From assembly GCA_040507895.1 (NCBI GenBank), contig JBEVNX010000017.1, forward strand, positions 1 to 22,434: a stretch of DNA of 22,434 nt. The letters are read 5' to 3'. A program made the position numbers and the translations under genes. A model generated the notes under the pieces. The model was given only the letters and a program-made list of their open reading frames with translations, ran no database searches and was not told the DNA's origin. Positions 16,655-22,434 of the stretch are shown in pieces (the stretch's first letter is position 1; every line of letters begins with the position of its first letter). Source of the stretch: JBEVNX01 sp040507895. Its GTDB lineage: Bacteria; Desulfobacterota; Binatia; JACPRU01.

Positions 16655-16946
16655 CTCTATTGAGACTAGCGGAAGCCCCCCGCCGTTGTTCATAGCTGGT
16701 GTTGCGGGCTGCAATGCATTCTCACCCGGGGTCGTCCTCTGGAGTTCTGGAGTCTTCGACAACCCCGTTCTCATGATGAGGATCCCGGGTGATCTTCAAC
16801 CCCAGTCCCTAAACAACGTGTCCGGAAGCAACATCTAGAAGGCAAAGCGTCGGCTTCCTCGCCTTCAACCCGGCGCTCGCAGCGCCGGTAGCCAATCGCT
16901 CGACCGCTCGTGCGTTTCGGCCGGCGGAGTCACCGGAAGAATGGCT
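16655..16946. other. Convergent intergenic region with a short GC hairpin
   Basis: No gene is seen in these 292 bases between the convergent genes. A 7-bp perfect inverted repeat with a 3-base loop (CGGCGCT / AGCGCCG, 16871-16887) could end transcripts from either side, but no T-tract follows on either strand. Confidence 0.35.
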
Positions 16947-17753
16947 CTACGTCGCGAGCCGTGCGTGCGTGAGGGAAGGGAGCTCCTTTCGCACCCGGCG
17001 CAAGTAGTCGAGGTCGATCTCCGCCAAAATCACGGTCTCGCCTTCGCTCGCCCTCGCGACGACGGTGCCCCAGGGATCGACGATGATCGACCCGCCGTAA
17101 TCACGGTACCCGTTCGGGCTGGTGCCATATTGATCGGGCGCGACGACGTAGCACTGATTCTCGATGGCTCGCGCGCGAACCAGCGGCTCCCAATGCGCGG
17201 CGCCCGTCGGGAACGTGAATGCCGAGGGAATGGAGAGGATCTCGGCGCCGGCCTTGACCAGCCGTCGGTAGAGCTCCGGGAACCGCAGATCGTAGCAGAC
17301 GGAGAGACCGATCGCGCCGATCGCGGTTCGCGCCACCACGACGTCGGTACCCGGCTTACGCGCCTCGGACTCCCGTGCGGACACTTGTCCGGGGATCTCG
17401 ACGTCGAACAGATGGATCTTGCGATATTGCGCGACGAGATCGCCGTTCGGTGCGAACAGCAGCGCGGTGTTGTAGCAACGCCGATCGCCCTCGATGCGCT
17501 CGGTGAGCGATCCCGCCTGCAGATGGATCACCAGCTCGCGGGCCAGCGCGGACAGCCGTTCCGTCGTTGGACCGGGGATCGAGTCGGCGTTCTCGGCCTC
17601 CGCGCCGCGTGCGCCCCGCCAGCTGAACACTTCCGGCAGCACGATGAGCCCCGCACCACGGCTCGCAGCGATCCGGACCAGCGCGTCGGCACGATCGAGA
17701 TTGGCTCGCTTGTCCGAGCCCGAAGACATCTGAATGGCCGCTGCGGTCAGCAT
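16947..17753 (-). CDS. Nitrilase-superfamily amidase, deaminated-glutathione amidase (Nit1) type
   Basis: This carbon-nitrogen hydrolase of 268 residues shows the Glu-Lys-Cys triad: LPEVFSWRG (Glu), YRKIHLFD (Lys) and VCYDLRFPE (Cys). The stretches LSIPSAFTFPTGAAHWEPLV and RARAIENQCYVVAP, plus IVDPWGTVVA, are typical of the Nit1/Nit2 branch, whose Nit1 members hydrolyse deaminated glutathione as metabolite repair. A residue variation (DQYGTSPNGYRDYGGS where Nit1 usually has AQxGxH...GHS) makes the exact substrate uncertain; omega-amidase is an alternative. ATG 17753 starts directly at LTAAAIQM, as the family does; ATG 17780 is possible. It is last in a three-gene minus-strand cluster. Confidence 0.88.
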   Translation of the reverse strand: MLTAAAIQMSSGSDKRANLDRADALVRIAASRGAGLIVLPEVFSWRGARGAEAENADSIPGPTTERLSALARELVIHLQAGSLTERIEGDRRCYNTALLFAPNGDLVAQYRKIHLFDVEIPGQVSARESEARKPGTDVVVARTAIGAIGLSVCYDLRFPELYRRLVKAGAEILSIPSAFTFPTGAAHWEPLVRARAIENQCYVVAPDQYGTSPNGYRDYGGSIIVDPWGTVVARASEGETVILAEIDLDYLRRVRKELPSLTHARLAT

Positions 17754-17813
17754 CGACGTCGGTCCTCTACGGCGCTTCATCACATCGGATTGCGACGCGC
17801 CCGGCAAGCGTGC

Positions 17814-18587
17814 TCAGCGCCGAACGAGTTCGAGAAGCGGTTCGTGGAGAAGGCCGTTGGAGGCGATCACGCCCGTGAGCTTGGGATTCGCGCGGTTGTA
17901 GCGCAGCGGCCGCCCCGCCAGATCGGTCACCCGGCCTCCGGCGCATTCGACGATGCAGGCGGACGAGCAGACGTCCCACTCGTTCTTCGGCGTCAGCGAG
18001 AACGTCGCGTCCGCTTGGCCCGTCGCGATGAGTGAGAGCTTGTACGCCACCGAGCCGCACACGTCGATGCGGAAGCGTCCGCGGAAGCCGTCCCATTCGC
18101 CGCGCTCGGTCTCCGAACGGCTCGCGAGCAACATGGCGCGCGTCAGCTCGGCGACCTCGCTGACGCGAATCGGCGTGCCGTTGCACGTCGCGCCGACCCC
18201 GCGAGCCGCCGCGAACATCTCCTCTCGGATCGGGTTGTAGGTCACGCCGACGATCGGCACGCCGTCCTCGACGAGCGCGACGCAGACGGCGAGCTCGGGA
18301 ATCGTCCGCATGAACTCCTTGGTGCCGTCGAGCGGGTCGACGATCCACACCCTTCGCTTGGCGAGCCGGTCCGCGGTGTCGCGGGATTCCTCGGAAAGCC
18401 AGCCATCGTGGGGAAACGCGCGGCGGATCGCGCGGCGAAGCGCCTCGTTGGCGCGCGTGTCCGCCGCAGTGAGGGGACTATCGCCGCGGTCGCCTTTCTC
18501 GACCGCCGGCAAGCCGGTTCCGTAGAGGGAGCGCACGATCCCTCCGGCTTCGCGAGCTGCCCCGATCGCGAGGTCGAGCTCCGTCAC
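17814..18587 (-). CDS. CysQ/inositol monophosphatase family phosphatase
   Basis: This 257-residue Mg-dependent, Li-sensitive-type phosphatase is probably 3'(2'),5'-bisphosphate nucleotidase (CysQ), which recycles PAP; an inositol- or histidinol-phosphatase role is not excluded. The metal motifs are GDSPLTAADTRANE (about residue 34), WLSEES (68), WIVDPLDGTKEF (81) and the late NEWDVCSSACIVECAGG (200), the last with the WD of the family. The TKEF after DPLDG favours the CysQ group. The start GTG at 18587 overlaps the TGA of the deoxyhypusine-synthase homologue (GTGA). The frame is open far upstream through that gene, but that is only a shadow. Confidence 0.88.
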   Translation of the reverse strand: MTELDLAIGAAREAGGIVRSLYGTGLPAVEKGDRGDSPLTAADTRANEALRRAIRRAFPHDGWLSEESRDTADRLAKRRVWIVDPLDGTKEFMRTIPELAVCVALVEDGVPIVGVTYNPIREEMFAAARGVGATCNGTPIRVSEVAELTRAMLLASRSETERGEWDGFRGRFRIDVCGSVAYKLSLIATGQADATFSLTPKNEWDVCSSACIVECAGGRVTDLAGRPLRYNRANPKLTGVIASNGLLHEPLLELVRR

Positions 18588-19687
18588 GGCGCCTTCCGCA
18601 ACACCTTCCGGTACTCGACGGCGAGGGACTCGAGGATCTCTTCGCGCCGGTCGTAGAGCCGCTTCGGCTTCAGAGCCGGCCGCGTGGAGAGCGCGTAGGC
18701 CGCGAGAATCGGCAGCGCAATCGTCGTGTCCGCGTAGCACACGACGGAATCGGGCAGCTTTTCGGGATCCACCTTCCCCCAAGACACGGCTTCGCCGGGG
18801 GTGGCGCCGGAGAGCCCGCCCGTGTCGGGTCGAGCGTCGGTGATCTGCAGGAAATAGTCGTGGCCTCTCTCGGCGATGCCGAGCACTTCTTGGATCTGCG
18901 GCTCGGTCTGCAGCACGAAGTTCTTGGGTGAGCCGCCCCCCAGCATCACCACTCCACTGCGGCGGCCGTGCCGCTTGGTGTCGTAGACGATCGCCGCGGT
19001 CTCGTTGACGTCGACGTTCGGGTCGAGCACGAGCTGATTCCCGGTGAGCGCCAAGGCGGCTACGTTCATGCCGATCGAGCTGTCGCCGGGCGAAGACGTG
19101 TAGATCGGCACGCCGTACTCGTACGCCGCCGACAACAGCGACTTCCGGCGCTGCTGGAGCAGGCGCTCGCGCTCGCTCACGTAGCGTCCGATGCGATGGT
19201 GAAACTCCGCCGTACCCATCGGCCGCTGGAACTCGGGGGCGGCGATCACCTCGCGGAAGAATGCATCGGTCTCGAGCAAGACACTGTAGTCGAAGAAGAT
19301 GTCGTAGATGCGGACGACCCCTTCCTCGCGGAGCTCGACGTCGTTCGCCTGCCACGTCCCTTGGTGAAGATCGAGCCCGATGCCAAAGTGCGTGTCGTGA
19401 TAGAGGTTGGCGCCCGTCGAAACGATCCAGTCGACGAAGCCGGCTTCGATCAAGGGGATCAGCGCCGACATGCCGAGGCCCGCCGGCGTGAGCGCGCCCG
19501 TGAGGCTCATGCCGACCGTCACGTCGTCGGCGAGCATCTTGCGAGCGAAGAGTTGGCACGCCTCCCGAAGCCGCGCGCCGTTGTAGGCGAGCAGCGTGCC
19601 ATCGACGAGGTCGACGAGTGATATGCCTGCGGTGATCCGCTTGGGCTCGATCTTCGGTCGGTTGAGATGTCGGCTTTTCGACTGCAT
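18584..19687 (-). CDS. Deoxyhypusine synthase family protein (bacterial homologue)
   Basis: This 367-residue protein closely follows deoxyhypusine synthase. The family's NAD and spermidine regions are visible: MSLTGALTPAGLGMSALIPL, FVDWIVSTGANLYHDTHFGI, VPIYTSSPGDSSIGM and VVMLGGGSPKNF. The active-site block is GATPGEAVSWGKVDPEKL, whose Lys matches the catalytic Lys of eukaryotic EAVSWGK. Bacteria have no eIF5A, so the substrate must differ. Bacterial relatives are known or suspected homospermidine synthases or uncharacterised. ATG 19687 follows GGAGG at seven bases; an in-frame ATG at 19723 is a worse start. It leads an operon with a CysQ-like phosphatase and a nitrilase-type amidase. Confidence 0.85.
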   Translation of the reverse strand: MQSKSRHLNRPKIEPKRITAGISLVDLVDGTLLAYNGARLREACQLFARKMLADDVTVGMSLTGALTPAGLGMSALIPLIEAGFVDWIVSTGANLYHDTHFGIGLDLHQGTWQANDVELREEGVVRIYDIFFDYSVLLETDAFFREVIAAPEFQRPMGTAEFHHRIGRYVSERERLLQQRRKSLLSAAYEYGVPIYTSSPGDSSIGMNVAALALTGNQLVLDPNVDVNETAAIVYDTKRHGRRSGVVMLGGGSPKNFVLQTEPQIQEVLGIAERGHDYFLQITDARPDTGGLSGATPGEAVSWGKVDPEKLPDSVVCYADTTIALPILAAYALSTRPALKPKRLYDRREEILESLAVEYRKVLRKAP

Positions 19688-19782
19688 CGAGCGCCCTCCG
19701 CGTCGCGCGGCCGAACCTAACAAAAGCGCGTCGGGCAGGCGAGTATCCCCGGCGTGGCGTTTTGCGTTATAGGCGCGTCGTC

Positions 19783-20256
19783 GTGAGACGCCGCCTGCTC
19801 GTCTTCTTCGCGACCGGGGCCTACTTGGGCTTCGCGCCCATCGCGTCCGGTACGGTCGGCACGCTCGCCGGCGTGGCTCTATACCCGGCCTTCGACTCCC
19901 TTCGCGAGCGATCGCTCGGGCTCTATCTGGTCACGTTTTGCGGCCTGGTCGCGGCGGCGATCGTCATTGCCGGCGAAGCGGAGGCTCTCTTCGGCGAGAA
20001 GGACAGCGGCAAGATCACGATCGACGAGGTCGCCGGCTACATCGCGGCGACGCTCTTCCTGCGACCGTCCCTCGGCGTCATCGCCGCGAGCTTCCTGCTG
20101 TTCCGAGCCTTCGACGTCGCCAAGCTCTGGCCGGCGAGCTATTTCGATCGCGAGGTGCCGGGTGGCCCGGGAGTCGTGCTCGACGACGTGATCTCGGGCC
20201 TCTACGCGAACCTCGCGCTGCGCGTGCTCGCGTGGCTCGGCGGTGTCACGTTGTGA
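19783..20256 (+). CDS. pgpA: Phosphatidylglycerophosphatase A
   Basis: This membrane phosphatase of 157 residues removes the phosphate of phosphatidylglycerophosphate to give phosphatidylglycerol. Family marks are FATGAYLGFAPIASGTVGTL near the N-terminus and KITIDEVAGY (acidic metal-binding pair) in the middle. RAFDVAKLWPASYFDREVPG and VVLDDVISGLYANL lie in the C-terminal half. There are about four hydrophobic segments. GTG 19783 is chosen; an upstream TTG at 19762 would add 7 residues. The gene diverges from the deoxyhypusine-synthase homologue, with 95 bases between starts, and converges on the next gene. Confidence 0.92.
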   Translation: MRRRLLVFFATGAYLGFAPIASGTVGTLAGVALYPAFDSLRERSLGLYLVTFCGLVAAAIVIAGEAEALFGEKDSGKITIDEVAGYIAATLFLRPSLGVIAASFLLFRAFDVAKLWPASYFDREVPGGPGVVLDDVISGLYANLALRVLAWLGGVTL

Positions 20257-20275
20257 CTCCCGGCCCACGTATCCG

Positions 20276-21046
20276 TCATTTGCCGAAGATCGAGCCTCGC
20301 CTGCGCAGATAGCGCTCGACCGGTGGCGGCAACCAATCGGAAGCCCGATCGCCGCGCGCGAGCCGCTCGCGAACGGCGGTAGCCGAGACGTCCCGTACCT
20401 CGGGGTCGAGATCGAGCCATTCGATGCGGCGGGCGAAGGAGCGCGCGGGCGGCTTCTCGAGAAGTCGCTGCAGCGCGGCGCGATCGAGAGATCCGCGGCC
20501 CGCCACCAGCAGCCCGGCGCGCTCGAACAGCGCGCCGAGCGCGCGATCGCGATCGAGGTAGTAGCGCTCATCGAAAATCTGCTCGACCTTGTCCATGCCG
20601 ACCACGAAAGCCAGCCGTTCGATCTCGGGGAACGAGCGATGCAAGGCCTCGGCCTGCTCTGCGTAGAGGCCGCGGTTCACCAGCACCACGCCGCAACCCG
20701 GCTCCGTCGCCGCGATCTGGGCGAGAAGGTGAAGGCGCTCCTCCAGCCGCAGGCCTGATTGGGGCTTGTCGAGCGTCACGGTGCCGAGCGAGAAGAGCAC
20801 GTTTTCGAAGCCGTGGCGTCGCGCGCTCCGTGCGAGAGCGACGTGGCCTCGCGTCGGCGGATTGTAAGCGCCGGGAACGACCGCAAGCGAGCCCGAGGGC
20901 GCGCCGGGTGTCAGCAGGCGCGCGGCAGGCTCTGCGCGGGTCGCGATCTCCGCGATCGCGGCCCGCCAGGTCGCGGGCGTCGCGCGCTCGGAGACCGATT
21001 TCGAAGCTCCTCCGGGCTTGCGTCGATGGCTCGCCCGGCTCGTCAC
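20276..21046 (-). CDS. NadD-like nucleotidyltransferase (nicotinate/nicotinamide-nucleotide adenylyltransferase family, atypical)
   Basis: This 256-residue protein has the alpha/beta-phosphodiesterase fold of adenylyltransferases. The nucleotide motif is PGAYNPPTRGHVALA, with TxGH in place of HxGH, and the late loop is VSATAVRERLARGD in place of the ISST motif. A long C-terminal end (DWLPPPVERYLRRRG) resembles NadD. The middle FVVGMDKVEQIFDERYYLDR is unlike Escherichia coli NadD. The likely reaction is AMP transfer from ATP to a mononucleotide such as NaMN or NMN. The first ~50 residues are Ala/Arg-rich and unconserved. The start GTG 21046 is uncertain. Minus-strand TTGACA at 21078-21083 may be its -35. 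It ends 19 bases from pgpA. Confidence 0.7.
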   Translation of the reverse strand: MTSRASHRRKPGGASKSVSERATPATWRAAIAEIATRAEPAARLLTPGAPSGSLAVVPGAYNPPTRGHVALARSARRHGFENVLFSLGTVTLDKPQSGLRLEERLHLLAQIAATEPGCGVVLVNRGLYAEQAEALHRSFPEIERLAFVVGMDKVEQIFDERYYLDRDRALGALFERAGLLVAGRGSLDRAALQRLLEKPPARSFARRIEWLDLDPEVRDVSATAVRERLARGDRASDWLPPPVERYLRRRGSIFGK

Positions 21047-21098
21047 TCTTGGTGGAATCGCCGAAACCGCGTCGCCTTGTCAAACGGGGGATGCTCGC

Positions 21099-21127
21099 TT
21101 GCCTGCGTGCGGGCATGCCCCTAAGAT
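21099..21127 (+). promoter_or_regulatory. Candidate sigma-70 promoter of cinA
   Basis: TTGCCT (21099-21104), a 17-base spacer, then TAAGAT (21122-21127), each matching four of six consensus bases. It predicts a short leader of about 10 bases before the GTG at 21144. Confidence 0.4.
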
Positions 21128-21143
21128 CGGACCCGGGGGAATC

Positions 21144-22427
21144 GTGATCGAGAAGGCCATCATCCTTTCCACGGGCGACGAGCTCACTTCCGGCCTCACC
21201 GTAGACACCAACTCGAATTTCCTCGCCGACAAGCTGTTCGAGATCGGAGTCGATCTCGTGGCGGTAATCACCGTCGGCGACGACGCAGAGCGGATTCGCT
21301 GGGCGTTCACCAGTGGCCTCGATCGCGCCGACCTGGTGATCGCGACCGGAGGCCTCGGGCCGACGGCGGACGACCTCACCACCGAAACGGTCGCGGCGGT
21401 ACTGGGCCGCAAGGTGTTTTTCGACGAGGGATCCGCCGAGCACATCCGCGCGTTGTTCCGCTCCATCGGGCGCACCATGCCCGAAAACAATCTGCGTCAA
21501 GCGCACTTTCCGGAGGGCGCCGTCATCCTAGCGAATCCGCTCGGCACCGCGCCCGGATACCGGGTCGAGGTGGACTGGCGCGGCCAGCGACGCTTCATCG
21601 TGGTCATGCCCGGGGTGCCGCGCGAGATGAAGCCGATGATGGAAAACACGGTACTGCCATGGGTCCGGAGCCTAGACCAGAGCGGGCGGGTCTATCGCAG
21701 CCGCAGCTTCCAGACGTTCGGCGCTAGCGAATCGGCGCTGGACGAAATGATGAAAGGAGCGATCGCCCCTGGCGAGGGCCGGCTCTCGTTTCGTGCCGCG
21801 TTTCCGCAGATCAGCGTGCGGGTCACCGCGCACGGCCTGCCCGGGGACGTGGACGAGGCGCTCGCCCACCTCGGCGAGAAGGTACGCGCTCGCATCGCGG
21901 ACTACGTGTTCGGCGAGGGCGCCGCGACCATGGAGGGAGTGGTCACGGACCTGTTGCGTGCGCGTGGCTGGACGCTGGCCACCGCGGAATCGATGACTGG
22001 GGGATTGGTGGCCGAACGGCTGACGAACGTGCCTGGCAGCTCGCAGGTGTTCGGCGGCGGGTTCGTCGCCTACACGCTCGCGACGAAGGAGTCGATGCTC
22101 GGCGTGCGGCGCGAAACGCTCGAGCGGGACGGCGCCGTGAGCGAGGAGACGGTGAAGGAGATGGCCGCCGGCGCTCGTGGCGCGTGCGGAACGGACGTTG
22201 CCGTCTCGGTCACCGGGATCGCGGGGCCGGACGGCGGCACGCCCGAAACGCCGATCGGCACCGCGTACGTGGGCCTCGCCGCCGCGGGCGTCTCGGTCGC
22301 GCGCAAGTATCAGCTCTGGGGCACGCGCGATTGGATTCGCTTGCTCGCCTCGCAGATCGCGCTCGACTGGGTCCGCCGCCTTGCGCTCGGACGCCGCCCG
22401 GAAGAATCGTTGCTGATTCGCAAGTAG
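21144..22427 (+). CDS. cinA: CinA family protein: molybdopterin-binding-like domain plus nicotinamide-nucleotide amidase domain
   Basis: This 427-residue protein has two domains. The N-terminal MoCF-like domain (about residues 1-170) has VIEKAIILSTGDELTSGLTV, IATGGLGPTADDLT and MPGVPREM, the ADP-ribose pyrophosphatase (COG1058) part. The C-terminal domain (about 265-427) is the PncC-type NMN deamidase, with LATAESMTGGLVAERL (catalytic Ser), AYTLATKESMLGV (Lys) and VTGIAGPDGGTP. It converts NMN to NaMN and so recycles pyridine nucleotide. GTG 21144 after GGGGGA gives the family length; the frame is open to an upstream start at 21018 that overlaps the divergent gene and is not needed. recA, a common neighbour, is not in the window. 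Confidence 0.94.
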   Translation: MIEKAIILSTGDELTSGLTVDTNSNFLADKLFEIGVDLVAVITVGDDAERIRWAFTSGLDRADLVIATGGLGPTADDLTTETVAAVLGRKVFFDEGSAEHIRALFRSIGRTMPENNLRQAHFPEGAVILANPLGTAPGYRVEVDWRGQRRFIVVMPGVPREMKPMMENTVLPWVRSLDQSGRVYRSRSFQTFGASESALDEMMKGAIAPGEGRLSFRAAFPQISVRVTAHGLPGDVDEALAHLGEKVRARIADYVFGEGAATMEGVVTDLLRARGWTLATAESMTGGLVAERLTNVPGSSQVFGGGFVAYTLATKESMLGVRRETLERDGAVSEETVKEMAAGARGACGTDVAVSVTGIAGPDGGTPETPIGTAYVGLAAAGVSVARKYQLWGTRDWIRLLASQIALDWVRRLALGRRPEESLLIRK

Positions 22428-22434
22428 CGTCGAC

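Noticed and set aside
16871..16887. Hairpin as a confirmed terminator
   Set aside because: The stem is only 7 bp and no T-tract follows on either strand; kept only as a note.
16941..18035. A 364-codon plus-strand frame
   Set aside because: It is antisense to the amidase and phosphatase genes, both with intact catalytic motifs, and its product is low-complexity.
17814..19559. A 581-codon open frame on the minus strand
   Set aside because: Only its last 257 codons encode a recognisable protein (CysQ-like). The rest is Arg-rich shadow of the deoxyhypusine-synthase homologue in another frame.

Overview
The window is 22.4 kb of GC-rich bacterial chromosome, densely coded on both strands. No tRNA, rRNA, CRISPR array, prophage or intact insertion sequence was seen. 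Most genes are housekeeping or metabolic: a primary sigma factor, prolyl-tRNA synthetase, OMP decarboxylase, a PcrA/UvrD helicase, PgpA and CinA. The proteobacterial-type RpoD with a long non-conserved region, the mix of fatty-acid genes, a bacterial deoxyhypusine-synthase homologue and the small uncharacterised proteins suggest a Deltaproteobacteria-like lineage (Desulfobacterota, Binatota or Myxococcota relatives). That placement is inference from gene content and codon use, not from a phylogenetic marker.

Layout. Positions 1-3151 (+) hold the 3' end of a SAM hydroxide adenosyltransferase gene, a membrane site-2 protease overlapping it by ATGA, a dCMP deaminase, a PgeF/YfiH purine nucleosidase-type protein, a small basic protein and a secreted protein. 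Positions 3240-7066 (-) hold the helicase, then two diverged paralogues of an unnamed helix-turn-helix-like family, each with its own leader. The first is followed by a clear intrinsic terminator and the second is preceded by two repeated sigma-54-like promoter elements. Positions 7068-11154 (+) hold an operator-like set of inverted repeats, a medium-chain acyl-CoA synthetase, rpoD behind a strong sigma-70 promoter, and a 57-residue small ORF with a strong ribosome binding site.

An acyl-CoA dehydrogenase (11167-12306, -) diverges from proS-pyrF (12489-14983, +), whose genes overlap by GTGA. Positions 15060-16020 (-) are a scar: a lipoprotein gene shifted out of frame at a run of seven G, with its 5' end abutting a decayed IS481-type transposase fragment. 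A periplasmic two-repeat beta protein follows at 16112-16654 (+).

Positions 16947-19687 (-) form a likely operon of deoxyhypusine-synthase homologue, CysQ/inositol-monophosphatase-like phosphatase and nitrilase-superfamily amidase. Positions 19783-22427 hold pgpA (+), an atypical NadD-like nucleotidyltransferase (-) and cinA (+). CinA (NMN deamidase) beside an adenylyltransferase suggests a local pyridine-nucleotide salvage pair.

The least explained parts are the paralogue pair with its sigma-54-like leader, the broken lipoprotein and transposase scar, the bacterial deoxyhypusine-synthase operon, and several small ORFs. No complete new defence or biosynthetic system was recognised.
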